Assembly: GCF_000224515.1 (NCBI RefSeq)
Contig: NZ_AGAF01000148.1
Location: forward strand, 62,001-126,000
DNA length: 64,000 nucleotides
Direction: 5' to 3'
From: Desulfosporosinus sp. OT
GTDB lineage: Bacteria; Bacillota; Desulfitobacteriia; Desulfitobacteriales; Desulfitobacteriaceae
Made by a program: the position numbers and the translations under genes
Shown here: piece after piece, positions 1 to 8,127 of the stretch
Numbering within the stretch: the stretch's first letter is position 1
Layout: every line of letters starts with the position of its first letter
Notes under the pieces: model-generated
What the model was told of the DNA's origin: nothing
The model's database searches: none
The model's input: only the letters and a program-made list of their open reading frames with translations

Positions 1-766
1 CAACCTGCACCTGCACATCTGGGCACCTTTTAGCGGTATTCAACTCTTTCAGAATACGCAAAACTGTCGACAACGCGATTTCCGGAGTATTGTTTTCTTC
101 ACTCAAATGAGCTAGCATAACCCGTTGGGTATTTCCTTCAATCCACTCAGCAAGTCCTTCGGCCAGCTGCTTGTTCTCTAGATGACCGTAGTGTCCGCTG
201 ATCCTTTTTTTAAGATACCATGGATAGGAACCGTTCCATAATCGTTCATCATCATAGTTGGCTTCGACAATAAAGGCGTCACAGCCTTTCAAATGCTGAT
301 GCATCTCTTCGGTGATTCTTCCACTATCCGTGGCAATTCCAATCGCTAGGTTTCCCTTGTCTTTATTCTTCGACCGCGAGACTTTTAAGCCGTAACTTTC
401 TCGGCTATCGTGAGACGTAGGATAAAGGAAAACGTCTAGACCTGCACAAGAAAACGAATCTCGTACATCAATCCGCTGGTTTTCAGCAATCTTGCCAAGG
501 GAAGGACCCATCACCTCCCACAACCCAGTCGTGGCATAGATCGGTATCTTTAATTTACGAGCGAGCACACCTACACCACGGATATGATCTACGTGTTCAT
601 GGGTAACAACGATCCCTTCAATTTTTGATTCCGATATGCTTAAGCGCGAGAGGTTATACAGTAGGCTCTTACCACTAATGCCACAATCTACAAGCAAATG
701 CCTGTCGTCATCTCCCACGAGAATTGCGTTTCCGGAACTTCCGCTCGCCAGTGTTGTAAAATGCAA
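1..766 (-). CDS. walJ: WalJ/YycJ-type metallo-beta-lactamase-fold hydrolase, 3' end outside window
   Basis: Reading from 766 the protein begins with the family signature LASGSSGN and has the metal-binding motif THEHVDH near residue 60, later D and H ligands, and no membrane segment. The first 255 residues are present and the C-terminus runs off the window. The start is a TTG with a run of six G about 9 nt upstream; no in-frame ATG lies close. In Bacillus the homologue is a cytosolic nuclease-like hydrolase in the WalRK (cell-wall) operon, and here too it is followed by envelope-type genes. The exact substrate cannot be read from sequence. Confidence 0.88.
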   Translation of the reverse strand, partial: MHFTTLASGSSGNAILVGDDDRHLLVDCGISGKSLLYNLSRLSISESKIEGIVVTHEHVDHIRGVGVLARKLKIPIYATTGLWEVMGPSLGKIAENQRIDVRDSFSCAGLDVFLYPTSHDSRESYGLKVSRSKNKDKGNLAIGIATDSGRITEEMHQHLKGCDAFIVEANYDDERLWNGSYPWYLKKRISGHYGHLENKQLAEGLAEWIEGNTQRVMLAHLSEENNTPEIALSTVLRILKELNTAKRCPDVQVQV

Positions 767-783
767 TATGTAGACCCCCCATA

Positions 784-1491
784 TTACTTTCCAGTCGTTG
801 CAGGATTCGCTTGTCCATTTTTCAAGGTAGGATTTGATAAGCCATTCGTTGCAGGATTTGTGACTCCATTGTTCGTAGGAGCTTTAAGCTGGTTCTGAGC
901 CTGGCTTATCAATGCTCCTATTTGCGCTTTTTCTGTACTATCTGTAGCCAAACTCTGAGCCTTCTGCCACTGGGTGATAGCCCCTGTAAGATCTTGCTTC
1001 GCATTAGCCAAAAAAATGCCATAATTGACCAATCCGTTTAAAAATTCAGGTTTAATGCTCAATGCCTCTTTAAAACTCTTGTCTGCTAGATCATTATCCC
1101 CACTTTTAAAGGCAGCGGTTGCCATATCAACCATAACACCCGGATCTTTATTGGTCTTTAAAACATTTTGGTAAGCCTCAACAGCATGTTTAAAGTTCTC
1201 TTGTACCTCCGTGGGGGCGACATCTTCGGCTGCTACTCCAGCATCATAATATTCATTGCCTAAGTCTGTCTGTAGCTGTACATTGCTTGGATTTGCCTTG
1301 ACCTGCTCAGCGATCGCTGCTAAGCGTACTTTTTTGGCCTGATAATCGGCGGCAGCATTGGTCGGACTGTTTGAGTCAGGAGAAGGTAAACCACTACCAC
1401 TAAAGAAAAGAGAGAATCCGGACGCAACCATAGCAATACTAATCAGAATAACAAGAACCACCGCAAAACCACGATGCTGTTTTTTATTCAA
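784..1491 (-). CDS. Membrane-anchored tetratricopeptide repeat protein
   Basis: About 235 residues. One hydrophobic helix (roughly residues 8-30) follows a short basic N-terminus, so the protein is probably anchored with its bulk outside the cytoplasm. The middle holds TPR-like helices (motifs around DLGNEYYDAG and AAFKSGDNDLADKSFKEALSIKP). The last 35 residues are low-complexity Asn/Pro/Thr-rich with the unit NPATNG/NPATTG. A longer reading frame reaches 1512, but AAGGAGGCGAGCCG lies inside it exactly ahead of the TTG at 1491, so that start is preferred. It sits 17 nt upstream of the WalJ-like gene. Role unknown; a scaffold or assembly factor is typical for such proteins. Confidence 0.7.
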   Translation of the reverse strand: MNKKQHRGFAVVLVILISIAMVASGFSLFFSGSGLPSPDSNSPTNAAADYQAKKVRLAAIAEQVKANPSNVQLQTDLGNEYYDAGVAAEDVAPTEVQENFKHAVEAYQNVLKTNKDPGVMVDMATAAFKSGDNDLADKSFKEALSIKPEFLNGLVNYGIFLANAKQDLTGAITQWQKAQSLATDSTEKAQIGALISQAQNQLKAPTNNGVTNPATNGLSNPTLKNGQANPATTGK

Positions 1492-1566
1492 ACGGCTCGC
1501 CTCCTTGACCATTTAATTCCAGATACCATTGTAACACACCTTTTCAGACCATCCAATATTAAGAAC

Positions 1567-3069
1567 CTAACAGCGGATTTCTGGGACGGGAGATGATACA
1601 TCAGCTAAACGATCGTTATTTTGGAGACTTTCCTTGATTTTAATATATAGTGCTACCTCTAAGCGTTTCTTTTGAAGTTCACACCCTAAGGTATACACTT
1701 CCGTCAGTTTTTGAGTAGAAGCTACGTTAGCCGCATGACACCCCCCGCTACAAGCAAAGCGTGCCCAACACTCCCGGCAAGTCGATTTTGCATAGACATT
1801 TGCTGAGCGAAAGTCTTTAACCACCTCGGGCTTAAGTTGAAGAGGATTCTCGTTATAGAGTGACCCCAGCTTATAGGCTTCCTGCCCTACAAACTGATGG
1901 CATGGATAAAGATCGCCTTCCGGGGAAATTGCCACATACTCGTGACCAGCTCCGCATCCCGAAAGCCGTTTAAGCAAACAGGGTCCCTGATCTAAGGCGA
2001 CATTGAAATGAAAAAAGTTGAAATTTCGATCTTGTGCTCGGCGTTTCAATAGTTCCTCACCGAGTCGATCATATGCTTCTCGGATTTTGTCTATATCTCC
2101 TTCTTGGAAGGCATAGGCGTCCTCTGGACCTGCTACAACCGGTTCTACTGAAATCTGTTTTATGCCTAAATCCGCCATGTGTATAACATCACGATCAAAA
2201 TCTAAATTATAGTGCGTATACGTTCCCCGAACATAGTAATAGGTCCCTAGCGCATAGGGTGAGCTTTCCGGACGTTTGGTTGTGAACTGTTTGATTAGAG
2301 GGGTGATTTTTGCGTAGCTTCCTCGTCCATTGGCGTAAGGCCTCATCCGATCATGTACTTCCGGGCGACCATCCAGACTGAGGACGACACTGATCTCCTC
2401 TTCTTCAAGATAATTTTGAATTTCCTCATTAAGTAACACACCGTTCGTAGTTAGCGTAAATTTAATAGTTTTGTTCTTTGCAGAGCCTGCTTTTTTGCCG
2501 TATTCGACCAGAGCCTTAACTACTCCGAAATTGAGCAGTGGTTCTCCTCCAAAGAAATCAACTTCACAATGATTCCTATGCCCTGATGACTCTAAAACAA
2601 AATCAATACCCTTTTTACCCGTCTCCAAATCCATCAGCGTTCTACTGCCTCCAAAGGCCCCTGTACCGGCAAAACAATATTCGCAACGCAAATTACAGTC
2701 ATGGGCTACATGTAGACAAATGGCCTTAACAATAGGCTTCTCTGGATAGTTCGGGGTTATTCCCTCTGCCTCCTCCGAAAAAAGAGTTCCTTCTTGGCGA
2801 AGCTCTTCCATTTCCTCAATGATCTCCGCCAGTTCTTCTTCTGTAAGAGCTAATTTTCTCGTTTGTCTAAGAATCTGGTTAATCCCCGCCGAAGTAACCT
2901 TTTCTTCCACCTCTTGCAAATCCTCAATAGCCTTGAGTACATTAAATGTCCTCTCATCTAGCAAATGCAAAGAACCTGAATTGACGTCATGAGCTATAAA
3001 TAAATCTCCTTGAAGATAACTATGGACATTTTTCTTAAGGCGATATCTCTCAAAATTTAATAATTCCAA
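1567..3069 (-). CDS. scfB: Radical SAM maturase of the SCIFF peptide
   Basis: 500 residues. An N-terminal peptide-recognition region precedes the radical SAM core with the cluster motif C125-x3-C129-x2-C132 (CNLRCEYC), then 'FFGGEPLLNF' and a C-terminal SPASM-type region rich in cysteines (CGAGHEY, PEGDLYPCHQF, CRECWARFACSGGCH). This is the layout of enzymes that install thioether crosslinks between cysteines and other side chains of the partner peptide, using S-adenosylmethionine and several 4Fe-4S clusters. The substrate gene lies just upstream on the same strand with a partial terminator between, which would give more peptide than enzyme. Start is TTG behind GAGAGG. Confidence 0.95.
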   Translation of the reverse strand: MELLNFERYRLKKNVHSYLQGDLFIAHDVNSGSLHLLDERTFNVLKAIEDLQEVEEKVTSAGINQILRQTRKLALTEEELAEIIEEMEELRQEGTLFSEEAEGITPNYPEKPIVKAICLHVAHDCNLRCEYCFAGTGAFGGSRTLMDLETGKKGIDFVLESSGHRNHCEVDFFGGEPLLNFGVVKALVEYGKKAGSAKNKTIKFTLTTNGVLLNEEIQNYLEEEEISVVLSLDGRPEVHDRMRPYANGRGSYAKITPLIKQFTTKRPESSPYALGTYYYVRGTYTHYNLDFDRDVIHMADLGIKQISVEPVVAGPEDAYAFQEGDIDKIREAYDRLGEELLKRRAQDRNFNFFHFNVALDQGPCLLKRLSGCGAGHEYVAISPEGDLYPCHQFVGQEAYKLGSLYNENPLQLKPEVVKDFRSANVYAKSTCRECWARFACSGGCHAANVASTQKLTEVYTLGCELQKKRLEVALYIKIKESLQNNDRLADVSSPVPEIRC

Positions 3070-3109
3070 TATGGGACCTCTCTTTCTTGCCTAACCAAAT
3101 AAATAGAAC

Positions 3110-3139
3110 AGAACCCAGCCCATATGCGGGGTGGGTTCT
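3110..3139 (-). terminator. Hairpin between SCIFF and its maturase
   Basis: AGAACCCA and TGGGTTCT pair over 8 bp with a further CCC/GGG inside; an AT-rich stretch follows in the minus direction. It lies 60 nt after the SCIFF stop and 40 nt before the maturase, so it is probably a leaky terminator that lets the short peptide RNA outnumber the maturase RNA. Confidence 0.55.
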
Positions 3140-3202
3140 GAAATCCTATGTTCTAACCTTCACAAAAAGCATACCTACGCAGGAGCGCCTGAAGGCTTGG
3201 GT

Positions 3203-3343
3203 CTATTTAACACACACTTGATTACCAACCGTGCACGAAGTCTTGCAGGCAGATTGGCAAGAGGTCTGACACTTACCACAGCCTCCTGTTTTCACGGTAG
3301 CACTTAGGTTTGCTTTCACAATGGTCTGAATGTGTTTTGCCAT
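3203..3343 (-). CDS. scfA: SCIFF six-cysteine ribosomal peptide precursor
   Basis: 46 residues: a leader beginning MAKHIQTIVKANLSATVKT, then a core with six cysteines in the pattern GGCGKCQTSCQSACKTSC-TVGNQVC, which is the defining 'six cysteines in forty-five residues' sequence. This peptide is close to universal in Clostridia and is modified by the radical SAM enzyme encoded directly downstream. Ribosome site GAGGAGGG lies 8 nt ahead of the ATG. The final biological role of the matured peptide is not established. Confidence 0.96.
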   Translation of the reverse strand: MAKHIQTIVKANLSATVKTGGCGKCQTSCQSACKTSCTVGNQVCVK

Positions 3344-3664
3344 CCAAACACCCTCCTCTCGAAACTTACATCATTTTATCATTCTAGATTATAACATACG
3401 GACGTAGAAAAAGGCAAAACATCCCCCTCCTAAAACACCCTTTCGCTTAAGCCTCTTAAATCCAAAATCATACCAACTTCGACTCAATTTTCTAACGTTC
3501 CATCTGTTTTCCACCTCATCCCATTGAACAACATTGTGCCACCTCGAGTAATTAAAAGAAAAATAGATATAACAATAAAGAATACGCCAATTATTGAATT
3601 TAAAGCAAAAATCTTGACACATTTGCTAAATGACGCATATAATAAAGTGTACTTAAAATCTATT
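3344..3664. other. Intergenic gap before the magnesium riboswitch
   Basis: About 320 nt between the divergent SCIFF gene and the M-box leader. A minus-strand reading frame exists at 3389-3622 but its composition is poor (Trp/Tyr/Arg-rich, no ribosome site), so I do not call it. The right part must hold the promoter of the riboswitch RNA: TTGACA at 3613-3618, with an AT-rich TATAATAAA about 18 nt further, gives a good sigma-A candidate. Confidence 0.5.
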
Positions 3665-3812
3665 CTCTGTTAGGTGAGGCTCCTGCATAAACATAGGCCA
3701 CTGCCCAGAAATGTCGAGAGACGCCAACGGGTAGAACAGGTACTACCGACATAAGGTTTTACTTAATGTGGCTGAGAAAACTCTACGCTATGCAGTGCTA
3801 AAGCTCAACGAG
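3665..3812 (+). promoter_or_regulatory. M-box (ykoK) magnesium riboswitch
   Basis: The sequence follows the M-box consensus from end to end: GTTAGGTGAGGCTCCTG at the 5' side, then CTGCCCAGAAATGTCGAGAG, ACGCCAACGGGT, a TTACTTAATGTGGCTGAG block, and closure with ATGCAGTGCTAAAGCTC-ACGAG. This RNA folds compactly when magnesium is high and then allows a terminator to form. The downstream pair is a magnesium-transport unit, so the expected logic is OFF at high Mg2+. Confidence 0.95.
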
Positions 3813-3839
3813 TAGGGAGGTCCAAAACCTTTGAGTTTT

Positions 3840-3879
3840 AAGACCTTCTATTTTTGTAATAGAGGTCTTTTTCTTTTTA
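3840..3879 (+). terminator. Riboswitch expression-platform terminator
   Basis: AAGACCTTCTATT pairs with AATAGAGGTCTT and is followed by TTTTTCTTTTT. It lies 27 nt after the M-box aptamer and before the coding region, as expected for transcription attenuation. Confidence 0.88.
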
Positions 3880-3926
3880 TTAATTATTATTATCGTCCTC
3901 GCGGGGAATTTAAAGGAGGTGGTTTT

Positions 3927-4028
3927 ATGGATTCTGGCCCATATCATTTGTTCAATTCCAGTATCACTCAAATTCGGAGTCATGTTGGCATTAGGTGCCA
4001 GGCTCCATCACTCAAAGGAGGGAAGTAA
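3927..4028 (+). CDS. 33-residue leader peptide ahead of the MgtE-like gene
   Basis: A small frame with a near-perfect ribosome site (AAAGGAGGTGG, 5 nt before ATG). It ends with TAA at 4026-4028, immediately followed by the ATG of the next gene, and the last codons (AAA GGA GGG AAG) are themselves the ribosome site of that gene. Translation of the two would be coupled. The peptide (MDSGPYHLFNSS...) has no recognised domain. It may be a regulatory leader rather than a functional product; no homologue recognised. Confidence 0.5.
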   Translation: MDSGPYHLFNSSITQIRSHVGIRCQAPSLKGGK

Positions 4029-5327
4029 ATGAATGAATTAAGAGTTTTAGGAGAATTTTATTTTAGTCAGTTGGCACATAAGCCGATCTGGGATGCCAAG
4101 GGACGTAGAGTTGGTCGCTTACTAGACATGGCCATGCGCTGGGACAGTATCTCTCCCCATGTTACCGGCATTCAATATGCCAAAGGGCTTCATGCCCTAA
4201 TTCCTATTGGGTGGATAGGTTCCTGGAATGCAGACGGACTGCGCCTCAATACTACTTTTGACCCCTCATTAACGTGCCCGATGCATGAAGATGAAACGCT
4301 TATTGGCAAATGGCTGTTAGATAAACAAATTATTGACTTAGAAGGCTCTAAACTTGTACGTGTGAATGACATTGCCTTATCCTGGGTTTCCCATGAGGAT
4401 CATCAATATCTGGTCTTGGTTGCTGTGGATATCGGTGTGCGTGGTTTATTCCGCCGCTTAGGTGTTGAGTTCTTATTGAGCCGTATCGCTAATAATTTTG
4501 TCGGCTGCCAATACATTAAACCTTTAGAAAATAGGACATCAGCCCTTCAACTTACTAGGGAAAAAGAACAACTCCGCCAACTTCATCCTGCAGATATCGC
4601 TGACATTATTGAAACAATGGACTATAGACAACGCGCTAACTTTCTTGAAACACTCGATTCTCAACAGGCGATTGATGCGCTAACCGAGATGGAATTGGAT
4701 GCCCAAGTAGAAATGATTAATCAAATGGATGAGGTTCGGGCTTCTGATATCCTTGAAGAAATGCCACCCGACGAAGCCGCCGATATATTAGGCGAGTTGC
4801 CTGTGGAAAAATCCGAAGAAATTCTTCGCTTAATGGAGTCTGACGACGCTGAAGACGTTCGCGAATTAATGCAATATCAGGAAGACACTGCTGGTTCGCT
4901 AATGACCACTGAATATATCGGCTTACCGTTCTGGCTTACTGCTGAACAAGCTATTGACGAATTAAGACGGTTAGCTCCTGATGCGGAAACAATCTATTAT
5001 CTCTATGTGGTTGATGAACAAGAAACACTTGAGGGGGTTCTCTCTCTCCGCCAGTTGATCATCGCTTCCCCTGAGACCCCCTTGAAAGATATAATGCAAA
5101 CGAAGATTGTAAAAATCTCTCCGTATGACGATCACGAAAAAGTTGCTGACATTATCCACAAATATGGTTTACTTGCGGCTCCTGTCGTCAATGACCAAAA
5201 TCATATCTTAGGAATCATCACGGTGGACGATGTTTTAGAATTATTAATGCCCGAGCGCCCTCGTGGGGAAATTTTCTCTAGCCTAATCGCCCTCCGTCAT
5301 CTGCCGAAAGGGGGGTATAGCGAATGA
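4029..5327 (+). CDS. Soluble PRC-barrel/MgtE-N/CBS protein, regulator of the Nramp-related transporter
   Basis: 432 residues with no membrane segments. An N-terminal PRC-barrel-like part (about 1-165) is followed by an MgtE N-terminal helical superfold (about 180-285, with LHPADIADIIE and EEMPPDEAADILGELP) and a tandem CBS pair (about 290-420; VVNDQNHILGIITVDDVLELL). In MgtE channels these cytosolic domains bind Mg2+ and gate the pore; the MgtE pore itself is absent. The gene overlaps the transporter by 4 nt (ATGA), so the two are probably made in step and may form a complex in which this protein senses cytosolic Mg2+. Controlled by the M-box upstream. Confidence 0.88.
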   Translation: MNELRVLGEFYFSQLAHKPIWDAKGRRVGRLLDMAMRWDSISPHVTGIQYAKGLHALIPIGWIGSWNADGLRLNTTFDPSLTCPMHEDETLIGKWLLDKQIIDLEGSKLVRVNDIALSWVSHEDHQYLVLVAVDIGVRGLFRRLGVEFLLSRIANNFVGCQYIKPLENRTSALQLTREKEQLRQLHPADIADIIETMDYRQRANFLETLDSQQAIDALTEMELDAQVEMINQMDEVRASDILEEMPPDEAADILGELPVEKSEEILRLMESDDAEDVRELMQYQEDTAGSLMTTEYIGLPFWLTAEQAIDELRRLAPDAETIYYLYVVDEQETLEGVLSLRQLIIASPETPLKDIMQTKIVKISPYDDHEKVADIIHKYGLLAAPVVNDQNHILGIITVDDVLELLMPERPRGEIFSSLIALRHLPKGGYSE

Positions 5328-6580
5328 ACCGTAAAGTACGTTTTGCCCTGTTCTTTGCCGTTATGGGACCAGGAATCGTCACAGCCTTTGCCGACAATGA
5401 TGCCGGGGGAATTGCCACTTATGCCTCAGCAGGTGCTAAATATGGCTATTCACTCATCTTCATCATGCTAATCAGTACAGTCCTTCTCGCCATTGCTCAG
5501 GAAATCTCCGCGCGCACAGGTGCCGTAACTGGTCGAGGACTGTCCGACTTAATCCGAGAAAATTACGGGGTGAAATGGACGTTCTTTGCCATGAGCGTTC
5601 TCCTGATTGCCAACCTAGGAACCACAGCTTCTGAATTTTCCGGAATAGCCACAAGCTTTGAAATCTTCGGAGTAAGTAAGTATCTCTCCGTACCTGCCAT
5701 GGCCTTCATTATTTGGTGGCTTGTGATTAAGACCGATTATGGAAAAATGGAGAAAATCCTCTTGTTGCTCTGCTTGACATTTTTTAGTTATGTTGTTTCC
5801 GGAATTATGGTCCATCCGCCCTGGCCTCAAGTCTTCGTCGAATCTGTTACCCCCACGTTCTCAGGAACCCCTGCTTTTTTGCTGATGGCTATCGGGGTGA
5901 TCGGAACGACCATTACACCTTGGGGGCAGTTCTACGTTCAATCGTCCGTCGTGGATAAAGGAATCACTGCCAAAGATTACCACTACACTCGCTGGGATGT
6001 CTTGATTGGAACCTTTTTCACTGGATTCATTGCCTTCTTTATTATCGTAGCCACTGCAGCGACACTCTTTGTCAACAAAATCCCGATTGAAACAGCAAAG
6101 GATGTGGCCTTGGCGCTAAAACCATTAGCTGGACAATATGCCACCTTCCTCTTTGCCTTCGGTTTACTCGGTGCATCGATGTTGGCCGCATTTGTACTTC
6201 CCTTAAGTACCGCTTATGCTGTCTGCGAGGCGTTTGGTTTTGAACATGGCATTAGCAAATCTCATAAAGAGGCGCCCGTATTCTTTGGGCTTTATACCGT
6301 CCTCATCGTTTTGGGGGCAGCCATAGTCTTGTGGCCCAAATTGTCCTTATATCACGTCATGTTGACCACTCAAGTGGTTAACGGGGTTCTATTGCCCCCC
6401 ATTCTCATTTTTATGGTTCTGATTGCCAGTAAAAAAAGCATTATGGGGGAGTATGTCAATACAAAATTATTCAATGTCATCTCCTGGGCCTTCACCTTCA
6501 TCTTAATTTTCCTTACCCTGCTTTTGCTTGTATCAACCTTGTTTCCAGAGTTTATAGGTAATGTTTTTGCTTTACTGTGA
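5324..6580 (+). CDS. Nramp-related magnesium transporter (NRMT type)
   Basis: 418 residues with about 11 membrane helices of the Nramp fold. The two metal-site motifs differ from Mn2+/Fe2+ Nramps: helix 1 has ADNDAGG in place of DPGN, and helix 6 has GTTITPWGQF where transition-metal carriers have A-x-x-MPH, so the sulfur ligand methionine is replaced by threonine. Those changes define the Nramp-related Mg2+ transporters of Clostridia. The M-box leader and the MgtE-like partner support magnesium as substrate. Automated annotation would probably call it a manganese transporter; sequence and context argue against that. Confidence 0.88.
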   Translation: MNRKVRFALFFAVMGPGIVTAFADNDAGGIATYASAGAKYGYSLIFIMLISTVLLAIAQEISARTGAVTGRGLSDLIRENYGVKWTFFAMSVLLIANLGTTASEFSGIATSFEIFGVSKYLSVPAMAFIIWWLVIKTDYGKMEKILLLLCLTFFSYVVSGIMVHPPWPQVFVESVTPTFSGTPAFLLMAIGVIGTTITPWGQFYVQSSVVDKGITAKDYHYTRWDVLIGTFFTGFIAFFIIVATAATLFVNKIPIETAKDVALALKPLAGQYATFLFAFGLLGASMLAAFVLPLSTAYAVCEAFGFEHGISKSHKEAPVFFGLYTVLIVLGAAIVLWPKLSLYHVMLTTQVVNGVLLPPILIFMVLIASKKSIMGEYVNTKLFNVISWAFTFILIFLTLLLLVSTLFPEFIGNVFALL

Positions 6581-6677
6581 TTATAGAGCCCAATATGCAC
6601 GCAAACGACCGATGACGATGACGTTGCCATGGATGGCGAGATGGGACCTTCCGTTTTAACGGCATGGTAGTTTAGTA

Positions 6678-6722
6678 CAAAGAAGGATTATTCACCAACA
6701 CATGGTGAATAATCCTTCTTTG
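6678..6722 (+). terminator. Strong terminator of the magnesium operon
   Basis: A perfect 20-bp stem (CAAAGAAGGATTATTCACCA and its complement) with a 5-nt loop, 98 nt after the transporter stop. The A-rich and T-rich flanks would let it work in both directions. Confidence 0.85.
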
Positions 6723-6829
6723 TATGTTGCCCTTTAACCTCATGAGAGTTGTAGCAGACTGAAAAAAAGTTTGTTACAACCCTTTTATAAAATCCTTTTA
6801 TTACACTCCTCTTATCATATCGCATCAGT

Positions 6830-7006
6830 TTATGAAGCTATACGATAAGATTCCGTGATCGAATAATATTCGTTAAGTAAACTGTCTAATTTTTGGCTCA
6901 TACCGATAATTTCTGGATCGGTAAGGCTCATATATTTTGCAGAATCATTGAGATTCATTCGGGCATCTTCAATTAAGCTCATTAATAGATCAAGATAGTA
7001 TTTCAT
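6830..7006 (-). CDS. Spo0E-like aspartyl-phosphate phosphatase
   Basis: 58 residues predicted to form two antiparallel helices. The second helix carries the family signature SLTDPEIIGMSQKLDSLLNEYY, including the S-Q-x-L-D core that attacks phosphorylated Spo0A. Such proteins delay sporulation by removing the phosphate from Spo0A. The start at 7006 is chosen because AAAGAGGTG lies 6 nt ahead; a longer frame to 7033 has no ribosome site. It stands alone, without operon partners. Confidence 0.85.
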   Translation of the reverse strand: MKYYLDLLMSLIEDARMNLNDSAKYMSLTDPEIIGMSQKLDSLLNEYYSITESYRIAS

Positions 7007-7500
7007 AATCAACACCTCTTTCCCATGACACAATCGTTTCTGGAAGAGTACTTATAAAGTTCACAAGCACACCCTCACTTGGAATATTTTAGTATATTAT
7101 ACCTAAGAAATCAAGATACCTCTTTATTAATTTATTTCATCGTCAATAAGCCAATTTTCACAATTTTAGTCTTCCCTTATTAAAATTTTTACACTTTTAT
7201 TAAATTGAATTAGTAAAAAAATTATTAGATAATTCGAAAGATTTATAACGGTGAGCAGCTTCTTTGTAGAAAGGCAGTTGCTCTTTTTTAAATCCCTAAA
7301 ATTTAAAGTTGAAAAACGGTTATCCTACTCCTTTCAGCGTAGCGAAATATTTTTATTTTGGGCATTAGGTATACAGCTTAACTATTACGAAGGAACCACA
7401 GTAAGGTAGATCTTTGACCTCTCCACGATTTTGTTGATTATCGTATTTTATAAGTAAATTTGAGAAACCTATTAGAATCTAACAGGGAAGGTGGATGTAA
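7007..7500. other. AT-rich intergenic gap with an orphan terminator
   Basis: About 490 nt without a convincing gene. The only clear structure is a hairpin with a T-run at 7253-7289 (listed separately). The rest is very AT-rich; the last 150 nt should hold the promoter of the tetraheme cytochrome but I cannot fix it. Confidence 0.5.
7253..7289 (+). terminator. Orphan terminator-like hairpin
   Basis: GAGCAGCT pairs with AGTTGCTC (one G-T pair) and is followed by TTTTTT. No gene on the plus strand ends upstream within 600 nt, so it may close a small RNA. Confidence 0.5.
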
Positions 7501-7974
7501 ATGAAATCCTATCAAAGAAATTTAATAATCTTCGGACTGATTTTTCTATTAGCATATACTGTCTTTCGGTTTACTTATGCGTGGTACACAACACCATCGG
7601 CATGTCAAAAATGCCATGAAATTGAACCCTATTATATTTCATGGCAGAAATCAGCTCATAAAAATACAGACTGTCGAGATTGTCACGAAACAAGAGGGGC
7701 TTTCCATCGGCTGGATTCAATAATTAGAGGTATAAGAGACGTATCCATAAAAATAAAAGGTGATTATGGACTTTTCACAAACCCCATATATCATGATTCA
7801 AACTGTATTACCTGCCACATAGGGAATGATAAACCTGAGAGTAAAGCACCGTTTATGCCCGAAAGTCATGCTAAAATAATTAAAAATGGCGTGGGGTGCA
7901 ACAATTGCCATAGAGACACAGGTCATAAGAATGGGCTAGGAGTCGATGCTAAATTTGAGATTTTATCACCATAA
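7501..7974 (+). CDS. Tetraheme cytochrome c of the NapC/NrfH type
   Basis: 157 residues. One N-terminal membrane helix (about 8-28) anchors the protein, followed by four CxxCH haem sites: CQKCH, CRDCH, CITCH and CNNCH. This is the size and layout of quinol-oxidising NrfH/NapC proteins that pass electrons from the menaquinone pool to a periplasm-side (here extracytoplasmic) reductase. No nrfA-like gene is adjacent; the nearest candidate partner is the octaheme cytochrome 6 kb away. Ribosome site AGGGAAGGTGG precedes the ATG. Confidence 0.85.
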   Translation: MKSYQRNLIIFGLIFLLAYTVFRFTYAWYTTPSACQKCHEIEPYYISWQKSAHKNTDCRDCHETRGAFHRLDSIIRGIRDVSIKIKGDYGLFTNPIYHDSNCITCHIGNDKPESKAPFMPESHAKIIKNGVGCNNCHRDTGHKNGLGVDAKFEILSP

Positions 7975-7991
7975 CCTAAAAAGATAAAACT

Positions 7992-8024
7992 TAGGCACTC
8001 AGCAGGATCTCTCCAGAGTGCCTA
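7992..8024 (+). terminator. Hairpin after the tetraheme cytochrome gene
   Basis: TAGGCACTC pairs with GAGTGCCTA 17 nt after the stop codon. The T-run is weak, so termination is likely but not certain. Confidence 0.5.
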
Positions 8025-8127
8025 CAATTAGCACTAAATCTTTGTTCAGCATTCCAAACTCTCTAACATCCCTATATAGGATTAGGGTTTCGGTTCTTTA
8101 CGATGCCTATAAAAAAATCGTGTCGGA

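Noticed and set aside
3389..3622. 77-codon minus-strand gene
   Set aside because: No ribosome site and implausible Trp/Tyr/Arg-rich composition; the plus-strand promoter of the riboswitch overlaps it.
5324..6580. Manganese/iron Nramp transporter
   Set aside because: Both metal-binding motifs differ from transition-metal carriers, and the M-box and MgtE-like partner point to magnesium.
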